Shown: positions 44,720-57,986, numbered from the stretch's first letter. The stretch: DNA of 64,000 bases from Lodderomyces elongisporus (GCF_030384665.1 NC_083675.1:1608001-1672000); one strand, 5' to 3'. Notes: generated by a model from the sequence alone, not told the origin. Numbers and translations: made by a program.

Positions 44720-47107
44720 TCATTCTCTAAATCTATCAATGGAAAGTTGAAGCATTATTGCAGCATTTTTTTCAAACTGGTTTCCACTATTTTCTTTCAC
44801 CGAGTTCAAATTCCCTTCAATGACCCGCAAAACTCTTTCTACATTCTCTTTACCTTTAACAATTGCGTCATTACGCTTCAACACAACAAAGAAATTCAAA
44901 TATGCCGCCACGGGCGAAAGCTTACCAGGGTTGATGGTAATTGTTTTGTCATCCTTGCGTTGTGCAAAACACTCGGTTTGTGCCATCAACATCAAGTGTA
45001 CAAAATCTTCTACTTTTTCCAGATTCAACGTATAATATTGTTTTGGAGAAGATGAGTTTGCTCTTGGTGGTAGCGTAGGAGCAGTTTGTTTTCCATTTCC
45101 CTTGTCCTCTGGCTTAAATTCACTGCTATCCACTTTCTCTTTATTGGGCTTTTCGTCTAATTCTTTTTCGTCCTTGATGGATGCTTTGAACATGTCTAAT
45201 TGATCAACACTGGTTTGCAGCTGCAATACGAGTTCCTTAAAAATACCCAAAAGTGGAACTTTCACTTGTTCATAAGGACAATTTTCCAATGAATCCTTTA
45301 TAAAAGCATATCCAACTTCTTCGGGACTAAGAAACAATAATTTTGTAAGCAAAGTCAAGAGCATATATCTCCATGTTGGTTTATCCTGTGATTGCATTAA
45401 TAAAAAGAGTAAACCCAGGTAATATATTGGCAAAAGTGCACTGGGCACGGTCGCAAGCTCCAAACGAAGTTCATTTGTAGATGTATTTGCAAGTGCAACC
45501 CATGTCCAGTACCCCAACACGTCTGAAACTGATTTTTGCACAAATGTGGGCTGCACAATTTGCGGAATGAGTAGTCTTATTGAAGTGTATATCACATCGC
45601 TGAGACTCAATTTCATCTCACCACCTTGCAGCTTCTTTTGGGGCTTCTGCTCTTTCTTTTCGTCTAGAACAGCCAGCACCTTGTTGGTATATAAGATAAG
45701 CTCTCCCAAGATGGATGTTTGTATGGTTTTGTTAGCCGAATTATTCACAATGTTGGTGTGCACGTACTTTTGGTAGTCGATTATGCATCTCTCAAACAAT
45801 ATACCCATTGCCTCATCCTTGTCTTTGGAAAGATCAGTACTCAAGATAAACTTCCTGCTTTCCTGAACAAATTTTTCAAAATCTGTCTTCAAATACAAAT
45901 CAAACGAGTATGCCAACTCTGCCCATCGTTCCAAAACAGATCTGTCGTGTTCGTTGGTATAAGTCGAGTGGTTCGGTCCTCTTTGTTGTAAACTATTGAA
46001 ATAGTCCATTGCAAAGCCCTGTGGGTGTTGCGTAGTGCACATAGTAATAACATTAGTAACAAACCCCGTCAAGAGCCTGCGTTGCAAATACGATTCGTCT
46101 TCTCTAATTTTTTTCAAATCTTCTGCAGAATATTCACTCAAATCCTTAGGCTCGGGCAATCCAGTATAGTTTCGAATGAAAGTATATGCTCTTTGAAGAA
46201 CAAACCTAAAATGTCCACGTGTGCCCTCAATTTTGTTAAGGTTGTACACGAGGTTTACAAAAGAACTAATTGCCATTGCAAGGAATCTCGATGGGTATAG
46301 GGTATGAATTCTCTTCATGCATGCGTCAACCAAATTGATCACGCAGTATAATTTGATATCTAAAACATTCTCCTTGTGCATGATTATATCGTCGCCTTTG
46401 TAACTTTCTTTGTCACCTTCACCAATGACATTGGTATGTTTCTTTTTTTCCTCATTTTTCCCTTCCTCTTCTTCTTCTTCTTCATCCTTTTCTTCCTTTT
46501 CTTCTTCTTCCTCTTCCTCCTCTTCTTCTTCTTCTTCCTCCTCATCTTCTTCTTCTTCCTCCTCATCTTCTTCCTCATCTTTTAATCCACCATACACGCG
46601 AAGACTCTGAAGTAACTCACAACTCTTTAAAAACAACTCCTTTGGGTTCCCTTCAAGGGCAAGCACCTCGAAAATTTTCATAATCTTATAAACACAGGGT
46701 GCATCTCTCAATCTCTGGTTGAAATCGTAACCCAGGTCCACATATGCGATTATCAAGTTCGGCAAATCCCATCCAATTTCATATGTAAGTTTGGTATGTT
46801 GTTTCAATGTGTCCAAAACGCGCTGAAGCAATGACTCCTTTTCGGCGTTGGTATATTTCAAAGGGTCAGATAGGTATATATCTAAAAGAGTGCTATATGA
46901 CAAGTAATCACCTGTCTCAATAGCATCCCTGGCACCTGACTCGATATTCTCCACTAGCTGCTCAAATGGGATATCGTCTGGTGTTGTTTGCAGTGGCGAT
47001 GATGATGATGGTGGTAGTGGTAAAGTTTGTGATTCCTTAAGAGTTGTGTCGCTCAATTGAGAAGTTGTGGGCTCCAATTGATTATGCGTTTCTTCCTCTT
47101 CTGACAT
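44720..47107 (-). CDS. YBP1: Ybp1-like (Yap1-binding / glomulin-type) protein
   Basis: 795 residues from the ATG at 47107. The opening FEQLVENIESGARDAIETGD, the LLQRVLDTLKQHTKLTYEIGWDLPNLI helical segment and the helical repeats after it look like the YBP1/YBP2/Alf4-glomulin family. In Candida, Ybp1 binds the oxidative-stress factor Cap1 (Yap1) and promotes its activation by peroxide. Oddity: a glutamate-rich block near residues 175-225 (over 30 Glu, a few Asp/Lys) encoded by a CTT/CTC repeat at about 46440-46575; an unrelated plus-strand Ser-rich frame there is a shadow. Divergent from ATG12 (421 bp apart). Confidence 0.85.
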   Translation of the reverse strand: MSEEEETHNQLEPTTSQLSDTTLKESQTLPLPPSSSSPLQTTPDDIPFEQLVENIESGARDAIETGDYLSYSTLLDIYLSDPLKYTNAEKESLLQRVLDTLKQHTKLTYEIGWDLPNLIIAYVDLGYDFNQRLRDAPCVYKIMKIFEVLALEGNPKELFLKSCELLQSLRVYGGLKDEEEDEEEEEEDEEEEEEEEEEEEEEEKEEKDEEEEEEEGKNEEKKKHTNVIGEGDKESYKGDDIIMHKENVLDIKLYCVINLVDACMKRIHTLYPSRFLAMAISSFVNLVYNLNKIEGTRGHFRFVLQRAYTFIRNYTGLPEPKDLSEYSAEDLKKIREDESYLQRRLLTGFVTNVITMCTTQHPQGFAMDYFNSLQQRGPNHSTYTNEHDRSVLERWAELAYSFDLYLKTDFEKFVQESRKFILSTDLSKDKDEAMGILFERCIIDYQKYVHTNIVNNSANKTIQTSILGELILYTNKVLAVLDEKKEQKPQKKLQGGEMKLSLSDVIYTSIRLLIPQIVQPTFVQKSVSDVLGYWTWVALANTSTNELRLELATVPSALLPIYYLGLLFLLMQSQDKPTWRYMLLTLLTKLLFLSPEEVGYAFIKDSLENCPYEQVKVPLLGIFKELVLQLQTSVDQLDMFKASIKDEKELDEKPNKEKVDSSEFKPEDKGNGKQTAPTLPPRANSSSPKQYYTLNLEKVEDFVHLMLMAQTECFAQRKDDKTITINPGKLSPVAAYLNFFVVLKRNDAIVKGKENVERVLRVIEGNLNSVKENSGNQFEKNAAIMLQLSIDRFRE

Positions 47108-47528
47108 TTGTTTTTCTTTTCTTTTCTTTTTTTTCCTATTGTGTTCCTCTAAAATGTAAAAGTAATAGCGGTACTGTTATTGATACTGGCACTGGCACTG
47201 GTACAGGTGTTGCTGTTGCTGTTGGTGCTGCTAGCAAAATAATTGTTTGTATGAAGTGAACTATTAAGAAGCTGGTGGGTATCGAATTTTATTTTATTCG
47301 AATGAATTTTAGCGTTGCTTTTCGTCGTACTTTCTAGATCGCTTTTTTTTTCTTTTTTGTCTTTTGCTTTTGCGCGCCAGCTGGGGTAAGACGGTTGGGA
47401 GAATAGGGTGGAGTGAGAGACTCGAATAAGAAAACAAGGATCAAACTTCTAGGTGAAGGCTTTCCAACCGAAAGCAAGTAAGCACCTTTCATTATCCTTC
47501 TCTCTCTCTCTCTCTCTAAAGACATCAA
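47108..47528. promoter_or_regulatory. Divergent promoter of YBP1 and ATG12
   Basis: 421 bp shared upstream region. It contains a GCGCGCCAGCTGG site (about 47371-47383), a GGCACTGG repeat near 47188-47203, GCT/GTT repeats and a CT microsatellite at about 47501-47516 immediately before the ATG12 ATG. The close divergent layout makes common control of the two stress genes plausible. Confidence 0.5.
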
Positions 47529-48161
47529 ATGTCACAATTACAAGACTCTAGTATACGACAATCAGATCCTGATTCTGATTTGGATTCTGACTCAAACTCC
47601 AATACTGATTTGGGTAGTTTGGTTGATCAGGGGAATGCACAGTTTGAAGATGAGTATATTGCCACAGAGGAGCAAACGAACTTGGAGCCAAAAGTACCAC
47701 TATCCACCTCAATTGTTCTTGATAAACTACCGCAAGATCAGCAAAGTCAATTGAATCATAATCCTTATTTAAAGAGTGAACAAAAAAGTCAATCAAGAGA
47801 AGGAACCAAATTCAGAATGGAAACAGTGCTGCCGAAAAAGACTACTGAGAAGAACGAAAATCAACATTCATCAGCATCTACTACCAAGTCACCTGAGAAA
47901 GTCACAATTCGTTTTCAGCCTATTGGATCTACTACAGCCATCCACCCTAAACTATTCAAAATTTCGTCTGTGCAATCCATACTGACGGTGAACAAATTCC
48001 TTAGTCAGAAGTTGAAAACCAACGAAAGACAGCCATTACATTTGTATATACAAAATTCATTCCTGCCCAGTCCCGATGAACGAGTTGGTGATTTGTATGC
48101 ATTGTTTGCCACAAACCATGAATTGATTATAAGTTATTGCAATACTATTGCTTTTGGGTGA
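47529..48161 (+). CDS. ATG12: Ubiquitin-like autophagy protein Atg12
   Basis: 210 residues. A long Ser/Asp/Gln-rich N-terminus (1-115) precedes a ubiquitin-like fold starting near residue 124: [21 protein letters not shown], then [30 protein letters not shown] and [12 protein letters not shown]. The last residue is the Gly used to form the Atg5-Atg12 conjugate via Atg7 and Atg10. The conserved FLPSPDE and terminal AFG fit the Atg12 family (yeast Atg12 is 186). The stop directly follows the Gly, so no processing is needed. Shares a promoter region with YBP1. Confidence 0.95.
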   Translation: MSQLQDSSIRQSDPDSDLDSDSNSNTDLGSLVDQGNAQFEDEYIATEEQTNLEPKVPLSTSIVLDKLPQDQQSQLNHNPYLKSEQKSQSREGTKFRMETVLPKKTTEKNENQHSSASTTKSPEKVTIRFQPIGSTTAIHPKLFKISSVQSILTVNKFLSQKLKTNERQPLHLYIQNSFLPSPDERVGDLYALFATNHELIISYCNTIAFG

Positions 48162-48951
48162 GACAAAGATTAGATAAATGATTAATGATAGATATCGACA
48201 CGTTCAAAATCAATCAATGTTTGAAATAAATTTCAATTAACAAATAATAAAAAAAAAATCACAAGTTTTGATTCCAATATTTCAAGTAACAGAATATTTA
48301 GTGTACATTGAACTAAGAAAGAAAACAAATTATGTCACATTTGCAAGTAAATAAAGATATGTATATTTATATTTATATATATTTATAATTAATAAAAAAA
48401 AACAAGGGGAGTGTGGAAACTTTTTCTTACTTCAAATGAAGAAGAAGCTTTTTTGAATCCATGATTGGTATCAAAATAATCGAAAAAAAAAATTTGTGAA
48501 AATGTAATACAGAATGAAGGAATAAAACAAAAAGAAACAAAAAAAAACAGGTCTAATATGAATTCTGATGGGTTTGAATTCTCCGATTCTATTTTTTATT
48601 TTATTTTCTTTCTATTTGGCAAATTGATAATGGTGATGGTAAGATTGATGAGTGAGTATATAATTATACCAGACAAAAAAAAAGGAGTAATCTTTTTCTG
48701 AAAACATTCACCGTCTCTTTTCTCCAAAAAGAAAAAATAAAAAAAATAAATAAATATGAAAAAGGATATTGTAAAAACATTCCCAATCTTTGTTCTCTCC
48801 AAAATTCCCTTTATATTTTCTTTTTTTTTTAAATGAAACAACGTAAAAACAAACTATGGCCTAGACAAGACAATCTAGGCTGAGTAAAAAAAGGTGCATG
48901 GGGTTGCAAAAGACTAGGGTGTACTAGGCTAAATTGTCGGAAACAACCCGC
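48162..48951. other. Convergent region between ATG12 and SIM1
   Basis: AT-rich 3' UTR DNA of both genes (TA/AT runs at about 48360-48400, A runs about 48485 and 48540). No gene seen. Confidence 0.55.
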
Positions 48952-50106
48952 TTAATAAAAGACAAATTTAGCGTCACCTGAGTTGACGGTAACGGTACAT
49001 CCGTCTGAGCCAGCACCATTGTATTGACCATTCTCGTACTTACAGTTACCATTAACGTCGTCACCAGTGATCTTGATGTTGTAGTTTGGCTTTTCAGTGT
49101 TGTTTGGGTTTGGAATCAAAGACAAATAAGTCTTACCACCAGTAGTACCGGCACCAAGGACAACTGGAGCCCAGTTACCGACACCTGATCCAGAAGTACC
49201 CCAGATACAACCATCCTCAACGGAAACTCCAGCATTGTTGACATAGTATTGAGTAGAGGTCTTGCCACCCTTCCATGTGTAGTAAGTGTCACTGTCAACA
49301 ACAGAGACTGGAGCAGTGCCACCGGCAGACAACAAGGTTGGGATGTTCATGTTTTCTGAACCTGGGTAGTCGGTTCTACAGATAGCAACGTCCTTGGAGA
49401 TTTGTGAGTCAAATTTGACATTGTCTGAACCCCATTCACACAAGTAGTTGTTGTCAGTGTTGGATCTGTACAACTTACCATTCTTACAGTACAAACCACC
49501 AACGGAAACACCGTTAGATGGTTGTTCAGATGGCCATTGGGTCTTGGACATACCAGCTTGACAAGCGTATGAGCAGTAGTAACCGTCTTTACAAGTGGAT
49601 GAAGTGTCACCATCTTCATTCATGATGGTGGTCCATCCACCGTTCAAGCCTGAGATCCAGTCAACGGCAATAACACCTTGACCAGTTGGGACAGTGTCAC
49701 AAGAGTAGACACCATCTTCAAACTCTTTAGTTGGGTCAGAGAAAGCAGACAAGTCACCTGCGATGGAGCTGTCACCGCTTGAATCAGAGCTTGAAGACTC
49801 GGTAGAAGCAGCCTCGGTGGATGAAGAAGATGATAATGAGGATGACTTGGAGCTGGTGGTTGCCTCGGAAGAAGCAGAGCTAGCTTCAGTAGTTTGAGCT
49901 GGAGTAGCTGAGGTGGAGACAGTGGCAACAATTGGGTGGGCTGAAGCACTTGGACCTGAAACAGTGTTACCGTTGGAGTCAACGTAGACAATTTGAGTAA
50001 CAACAGCTCTCTTTTGTTGGTTGTGGTGGTGGTGTTGTTGTTGAACAGCTGGGGCTGCCAAGGCTGAGGCAGCAATAGTCAATAAAGTGATAACAGATGA
50101 TCTCAT
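48952..50106 (-). CDS. SIM1: SUN-family secreted cell-wall glucan-modifying protein, Sim1-like
   Basis: 384 residues from the ATG at 50106 ([19 protein letters not shown]), a signal peptide; two codons upstream, the frame has only a TTG. After the signal there is a His/Gln stretch ending in KR at about 33-34, a Kex2 site, then [12 protein letters not shown] and a Ser/Thr/Ala-rich linker. The C-terminal SUN domain begins near 125 and contains the family Cys signature exactly: C-x5-C-x3-C-x24-C around [11 protein letters not shown], plus an [10 protein letters not shown] segment. SUN proteins act on beta-1,3-glucan at cell separation and in biofilms. The N-terminal layout resembles Candida Sim1 more than Sun41, but I cannot exclude Sun41. 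Codon use is highly biased, suggesting strong expression. TATATATATATAAATA lies near 50212-50230. Confidence 0.9.
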   Translation of the reverse strand: MRSSVITLLTIAASALAAPAVQQQHHHHNQQKRAVVTQIVYVDSNGNTVSGPSASAHPIVATVSTSATPAQTTEASSASSEATTSSKSSSLSSSSSTEAASTESSSSDSSGDSSIAGDLSAFSDPTKEFEDGVYSCDTVPTGQGVIAVDWISGLNGGWTTIMNEDGDTSSTCKDGYYCSYACQAGMSKTQWPSEQPSNGVSVGGLYCKNGKLYRSNTDNNYLCEWGSDNVKFDSQISKDVAICRTDYPGSENMNIPTLLSAGGTAPVSVVDSDTYYTWKGGKTSTQYYVNNAGVSVEDGCIWGTSGSGVGNWAPVVLGAGTTGGKTYLSLIPNPNNTEKPNYNIKITGDDVNGNCKYENGQYNGAGSDGCTVTVNSGDAKFVFY

Positions 50107-53100
50107 TTTCAAATTAAAGAATAATAATGATAAAAAAAAATTTCTTCTTTTGTTGTTGTTTTACCTAGTTGGTTATAAAGGATTGAAGGGTATGAGAATA
50201 GCTAGATTGATTTATATATATATATAAATATATTATATAAAAATCAAGTAAAGGACAAAAAATAAAAGGAAAGACGATAGTTGGTGTGAAAAACGTTGAC
50301 GATGAAAGGGTATTAATCTAAAGTCAAAACGTGATCTAATCAATCAAATATAAAGGAATGTAGTAAATAGTTGGATTTGTTGATATTTAAATATGAGGAT
50401 CAAGAAGAAAAGAAGAAAGGAAAAGAAGAAAGGAAAAGAAGAAAAGAAAAGAAGAAAAGAAAAGAAGAAAAGAAGAAGGAGAAAAAGGAGAGGAAAAAGG
50501 AATGAAAATTAGAAAGGGGCGGTAAGGGTAGGATCGTCTACTGCTTTTATATAAATTTTTTTTTTTTGCTGTATAAATTTTGTTGTTGACATCTCTGTCC
50601 CTCTTTTAGCTGTGCCTATTCTATTGTGTTTGTGGTGAAATTCCCACTGTTTAGAGTAGGTGATTGCTGTTGTTGATACTTTTTTTGTTTTTGGCTCTGT
50701 GAATTACATTTCCCTTTTGGCCAAAATGCCAAACGAGACAGCGGCTAAAAAAAATTTTCACACTTCAACAAGGAGAAAGATGCCTTTACACAAAAACACA
50801 AACACAGACAAACACAGATACACCAATACAAACACAGACAACCCAAAAAAAAAAAAAAGAAATAAAAATGAAAATATTTTTTTGTGTCGTGGTAGCACTC
50901 CTGTATGCACACTTTCCCAATGTCAAAGTCAAAGTCAATGCAAATTTTAAGGAAAAGCACCAGAGATTAATATATGTAGATATACAATTGCAAAATATTT
51001 TTTTTTAATTTATTTCTGGTGTGTAAAGGTATAGGTATATGTACAAGTGTGGGTGTGGGTATGTTTTGTGAGATGCTCTCCTAACCATTACACCGTGTAA
51101 AGTATTATGCAGTAGCATATATATTTGTATATTTTTTTGTTTTGTTTTCGAGATATTTGATGGGTTTTGCATATATTGCCTGTCTATTGTTTTGTTTTTT
51201 TTTCATTTACATACAGGTTAATAGGAGTTTTCTGTTGTAATAGGTAATTGGCAATTAGTAATAGGTACAAAATCAAAACCGTGTGGTAAATTTTATTTTT
51301 TGCTCTCACAAAAAAAAAAAATAATAAAATAGAATATAGATTTTATTATCTGTGTATGTATATATCAAGGAGGTCGTGTGATTTATACCAGAAGAGGGCA
51401 CAAAAGATTCAGAGTCTAGACCCACATTTTTTACACATAGCCCCTCGCCCCCTCCCCTCCCTTCAACGTCTCCAACGTCTGCAACTGCACCCAACTGGCT
51501 CTGCTCCAGCCTCAGTAAAACATATCGACACATACATCTGTTAAAATAAATCTATACCTTTAACAAGTTCATTAATAATCTGATTGTTTTTTTGTCAAAG
51601 TGATACATCTCACTCGAGAACATTACCGCTTGTAAGTGTCATTATTATAGTCATTTGCCTCTCGAATAATTATAAAGAATAATGAGAGAGAGAGAGAGAG
51701 AGATCAGATGTGTTTGAATGTGTGGGATAAACTAAAGTAAAAAAGAATTTTTTGGTCCACAGGTAGATACACACTTTTGATTTCCATTTTTCTTTTATTG
51801 CATAGCATGTGTCTTTAATAAGGCACCTACAACTCCTATTTGATGAAAGAGTGTTTGTACTTTAGTCTTTACCCAGTGTAACCTAAGACTTTGTTTCGAT
51901 CAAATAGTCATAGATACTCCTTGACACTTTTAGTACAACTTAAAAAAATGGTCTTTTCCCTCTTCAACCCCACTCCCATCTTTCCTAACTCCAAACCCCC
52001 TATTCATCATCCTAAATATAGCCAATAACTTGGTGGCTTATATTTTATTACTAATTTTGGCCAATTAGTCGAATCGGGAATAGTAATTGGGTTGATTTTA
52101 ATTTTAGTACAAACATCACACCTAATCCTTAAAACAAACTTTCTCTTTCACTTTCACCTTCACTATTATGATTATTACCTATTTTTTTTTTAATTTATTA
52201 TTTTTTTACTTACTTCCTTCATCAAGAAACTCCACTAATCTTCACAAGACAGTAAAGTGTTTTGGACAAAGCACACGCTTATCCTATTATCAAAGGCTAC
52301 TCTATCCATTCTTTTCTTGTACGTTCTTTCTTTCTTTCTTTCTTTCTTTGAACATAGTTCATTATTACTTTGTTAGTTTTTGAACTTTTCTACACGATCA
52401 AAAAAATTCAGTTGGGAGATACCAAAAAAAGTAAAGTATGTGATGCAAATACCATTCTACTTGACCATTTGGAGTGTCATAACCATATACTTTTTCCAAA
52501 GTTTTCTTTGCTAGACCTCTCTTTAAATTTTATTTCTTTTTTTTTTTGGTTTGTCCGCCTCCTATTCCCCCTTGCTTGGCTACATTATTTGATGCCCTGT
52601 GATTGCCTTGTCTTTATAGAACTACTTCTACTAATTTAGGCATTGTGTTAATGTCTCGGAAACGGTTTTCTCAGTACAACATACTTTTAAATGAATGAAA
52701 AGTAAGTATAAGTAAACAATTTTTACAAAATAGCTAGCTCTATTATATATGCAGTTTAATAAAGTGTTTGCAGCTACACATCACTTGGTTAGTTTATTTA
52801 ATTCATTTTCTTTTTCTTCAAGATAATTTTGTTTCAACTTCAGACAAAAACTAATTACTACCTCCTTTTTGTTTTATTTTATTTTTTCTTTACGAAGATC
52901 TTTCTTGTCAAAACATTGTACATTGTGGGTACATCACTGATTCATGTTTAACAACTTCTTCTGTGTTTTTTGATGCATTCTAGTCATTAATTTACTTTTT
53001 TTTTTTGTCATCGTCGTCTTTCAGATGTATATTCTCTTAATCTCAAACTCAAGCCCATTTTTCTCAGTATCCATTTGGTGGTTCTTTTTTATGTATATGT

Positions 53101-56100
53101 GAAAAAGTTTTGTTACTTAAATTGATGGTGGCATCTCAGTCAACTCTTTTTACTATATACACCTTTCTGCATTTTAATATATGCAACTCATCGTAAAATA
53201 AAATTAAAAAATACAGATTAGTTGTAACAAACAGATCTACACATATTTACACACATGATGATTTGCAACTATAAGTGAAATGTGCCGTGTAATGCTCTGG
53301 CCAATCAGCAACTGCAGAGACAAAAGACAAAAGACAAAAGTGAGATTTTTATTTTTATACATGAAAATTGGTTGTTAAAAGTCAATGCCAAAATAATAAA
53401 GTTGAAAATTAAGACTAAAAAAAATCTTTTTTTTTCATTTTGATTTATTTTTTTTCAATTAGTTTTCCCAATTAGGAGTGGTAATGACCGAAATGGAATG
53501 GCGAAGCTAACACCAATAGAGTCTGTTGATCGCTTTTCTCTTTCTCCTAGCCAACCAATCATACAATGTTGTGTCAAAGGTACTTGATAGTGATTATACA
53601 AAATGTTGGAAGTTGAAAAAAAAAAAATTAAAAATTTGCACATATCTTGTGACGAAAAAAAAAGAAAAAGAGTTTTTCAACAAATGAACGAGTCAATATG
53701 CGAGGAGATGGAAGGAGAACGAGGCAATGCCCATGAAAGGTTTTCTTTTTTGAATCTTCAAATTTCTGGTATCTCCATTACTCTTATTCTTGGTAATGCA
53801 CACTTGTAGTAAGAAGAGATTTTGTAAAGTGTATTGAGGAAGAACAAAGGCAATTTTGCAAGACCAATATCAATTAGAAACAAACAAATTGACAAAATGA
53901 AAAAAAAAATTTCCCTCTCCTTCTAATTAATTTTTTTTTTCTTTCGGTATTTCGATTCTTTTTTCTTCAAATGTTTTTTTTCTTTAACTGTGCAATTTAA
54001 TATCAAGTTTCGAGTTGGAGTTAAAAAATACAAGCAGTTGTACTTGTTGGTCTTTAGTATGACATGCATTTTAGACATCTGTTTTTTCTCTTATTCATTT
54101 GAAAAAAAAATATTTTAGAAATTCAAAAACACTACTCACTAGACTTTACTCAAAGCTGAAAAAGAAAAAAAAAGGGAAATTGTGAATAACTTTGGCAATA
54201 AGCAAGAACTTTCTGTTTTTTTTTTGCCATGGCAATTGGCGACTTTGTCTTGTCAAAAGGGTGGTGGAAGTGGGAGGATGAATGCTGTGACTGCAAAATT
54301 AAAAAAAAAAAAGAGAAGGATAGAAGAATGCAAAATAAAAAAGTATAGAACATTTTTTAGCATTCGGTCTAGACCTTGAAAACATTGCAAACAAATTTAA
54401 ATGTGTCTTAACCATTAATGCAACCCAACCGTTACAAACTTGACTCAATTGCTTTATAAGGAATTGTAGTACCTTTCTAACTTTTTTTCCCTTTTTTTTA
54501 ACTCCTTTCTTTTTACCTTTTGGCTTTGAAACATTTCCTGCAAGTAATTAACAAACTGTCAATTACTTGTGCAAGGTTCTCCTTTCTATTTCTCTCTTTT
54601 CTTTCAGCAAGACAACAAAATGTTGCCTTGATTTTGTCAACACTTGGAAGCTACAAAAATATAACTCATTTGACATTATGAGATCTAGACTCAATGTTTT
54701 TCGTTTATTTTTTTTATTTTTTCTTTTTATACATATATATATTCAAAAGACCAATTTTGCTATAAACAATTTCACACAAAGTTCCTCGTTATTTTGTGCT
54801 TGGTTGCCATAACATATGAGTCAAATCTCCTTCAATTTCTTTTTTCTTTTTCTTTTTCTTTTTGCCATGTTTTGGTTTGCTGTGGTAAATGAACGACCCC
54901 GCCATCGCATTTTTCTGTCTTTTATTTTTTATTATTTTTTTCTTGGATTTATGTAATTCCAACGGTCGTGTTGCATATTCTAATTTTTTTCTTTGATCCC
55001 CGAAAGAGTCTAGACAAACGTATAGATCTTAAACAGCAGTCTTCAAGAATCTACAGTTATTCTTTCTTTTTATTATTTTTTCCCAACCATCCCAACTTTT
55101 TGATGTTCAAAGATGCATGTTTATTAGCGACATTGTAAGTGATGCTTTTGTAATAAGTGATTTGTGATCCTCATATTACAAAGAGCTGATTATAATAAGT
55201 GTCGATGACCGTTTACGTATTTGCATTTATTTCTTTGGTCTAGTCCTGGTCTATCATGTATTATTGAAAGTAAAATTTTGAAATTTAAAGCATGAATTGA
55301 ATTTAGGAGTTATAGACTTAAGAAAAGGAGATTATGCTTTTAATTTCTGTTTCTTGGCTTAGTTTGATCCCCTATTCTTGTTTTTTTTTTGGGGGGCTGT
55401 TTGTTACTGTTACTTGGAAACATGATGGCAAATGCATTGAAAGGAGGCATGATTTCAAATCTGATTGTAACTATTTATGTCTAATGTCTAACATCATGGT
55501 TGGTGCATAATGTTATTTTTTTTTTCTTCAATCAATTCATTTTATTTTTATTTTTATTTTTATTTTTTGTTCATCAATTTGTAACCTCAACTTACTACAT
55601 CGCTACTGTTAGTGGTTGCATTAAGTAATAGTTATTCCGAGTTTGCAGTAAATGCACTGTATCGAATAGCGGAATATCAAAGAGGCAAAGAGGCAAAGAG
55701 GCAAAAAGGCGAAAATTGAAAGAAATATACATATTGTTTAGAAGTAGTGTATTCAACATTTCCCAAATCTTATTGCTTTTGGTTAGAGATTTACGCGAGA
55801 CATAGCGCTTAGTTCCGAGTATATGATTCTCTCTCTACTCTTACTCCCATCATCCCTTTCACAAGCCCATTTTTTTTGAAATTCTTTCTTCTCTTTTTTT
55901 TTGGTTTTTCCTCTTGATTTTTTTTATTTTTTTTTTTATTTTTATTTTGGTTTGTAATGTTTAGTAGTTTGTTGTTTCCTCTCAATGTTTTGTTCTTCCT
56001 ATTTGAATTTCTTTTTGTATTCTGAATGCAACTCAACCGTTACCTATTGATCTCCATCAATTTTGTATTCTTTACTTATACGTATATATATATATATATA

Positions 56101-57986
56101 TGTATAAATTTACTTCGTATCAGTAAATCAATTGATATCCAGGGTATTTTGAGGCTTGGAAAAGTACGCAAAAACCCAGCAGTTCCTGACCAATAATGGT
56201 TCCACCATATTTTGTTTCTGTTTTTTATATGTTAAACTTGAATATATTTGACTCAATGTGGGGGAGGAGGAAATGATGATAAAAGAAAATAAAAGCAAAT
56301 ATATTATAAATCAAAAAAAAGGTCCAAGTCACTATTACCGTTGAGATATGTAAATTAATGTAAACTAATGTAAACATATATATATGTATGTGTATTTCTA
56401 CATGTATGATTGGTCAAACTAAATTTCTTCTTCCAAACTTGCCCTCATATTCCTTGTCTTAGTTTGTTATTTTCTCTCTCTCTCTCACTTTCCCTCTTTC
56501 TCTAAAACATTTATGGAACAAGCTAGTATCTCCATATACATCTTTACTCAACGTCTCTATTCATTCATTTGTGTTTTTCTATATTCCAATTGTTGTGTTT
56601 GATGTTTATCTAAATTAATATATCAATACAAATTGACTTTAGAGCTTTCAAGTATCTTTGAATTATCAAGCTCGCACGTGATCAGGTTTTCCTCTTTTTA
56701 TTTTTTCTTTTATATATATATTTGTTAATGATCAAGGCTGAAGAATTAAAGATGCATTCATTTGCATTACAACGACTTTGCTTATTAAGAAAAAAGAAAA
56801 AACTTCTTTAAGATATTCCCCATTCATTACTAACAAATAAAATTCATGGAACATGGAGGGGGTGAGGAGTAGGAGGAGGAAGAAGAGAAGGAAGAGAAGG
56901 AGATTATCATACACAGAATATCAAAATTGGTAGCGTGACATTTTTATATCATGTCACGTTATGCCTTCCTTCTTTCTTTCTTTCTTTCTTTCTTTCTTTC
57001 GACTCCTCCCTCTTTCCTCCCCGCAATCTTTATTCGGCTATCAGCGGACAAATTAATTGAGGGGAAGGTGACAACGAATAAAAAAAAATGATGTTATTGA
57101 CAACAAAAAGCAGGGCAAAATGAGAAATAAGAAATAAGAAATGAAAAGTAATGACACGCTCAACAAGGCAAGTAAAAGAAAAAAAAAAGAATTTAGAGAA
57201 CTAAAACGAAGAAAAAATAGAAAGAAAAGAGTAGCAAAGAAGGAAGAAAGAAAGAAAGACATTTGATTGAATTACAAAAAAAGAGAGACGGAAAGAAAAA
57301 GAAGAAGAAGAAGAGCAAAAGTTTGTGGCTTAAAGGTTTAAAGGTGGAACAATTTAGGGGAAGAATCTGGGAGACGAGGAGAAAGAGGAGGAGAGGGAGG
57401 AGAAAGAGGAGGAGAGGGAGGAGGAAGAAGAAGAAGAAGAAGTAAACGGAAGGAAGGGGAGGGGAAAAAGGGAGAGTATTTATCGTAATAATATACGCCA
57501 AACATTTGGCGTTTTTTTTATATTCTTTCTATTTTTCTTCGGAGTTCAATATTGCAGACCTCACTCCTTCGATAGCCGAAATAATCTACTAGTCAAGCAA
57601 AAACCTCTACATTATCATGTTGTTCTTTTCATGTCACGGAAGTAACCAAACTCTTTCTCTTTTCCAGTGCTTTGTTTACCTACCTATTCTTTTGTGTGTG
57701 ACTAGAGTTACCCCGAATATTGTTACTCTTTGGCCATATCATGATACTATAAATCAAAAGTACTAACTTGATACCCATTCGATTACACGGCCCAAATTAT
57801 TAACCATTTGTATAGACCCAAACAATTTGTAAAAAGTAAACAAATTTGTATATATATACAAGGATATTTCCACATACATGTGTGTACTCTACTATTCATG
57901 CTCGTAAAGTCTCTCATCAATACCCAACCTATAAACTTAACCAATTCACAAAAAAAAACAACTAGTCGATAAATAAACTATCTATA
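50107..57986. other. 7.9-kb gene-poor divergent region between SIM1 and ARO10
   Basis: No firm gene. The SIM1 side has a TATA run (about 50212-50230) and a long AAGAAG-type purine tract (about 50398-50500). In the middle are an intron-like or tRNA-like sequence (51059-51112), a GA run (about 51682-51702), TTTC repeats (about 52327-52350) and many A/T tracts. TA runs lie near 56083-56100, TTTC repeats at about 56963-57001, and AGGAGGAG purine repeats at about 57378-57442. CACGTG occurs at about 56673. The ARO10 side has a TATATATATACA element near 57850. Long regulatory DNA or unannotated non-coding RNA are the likely contents. Confidence 0.5.

Noticed and set aside
57193..57501. Minus-strand hydrophobic frame upstream of ARO10
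   Set aside because: Made of GGAGGA/AAG purine repeats read on the other strand.
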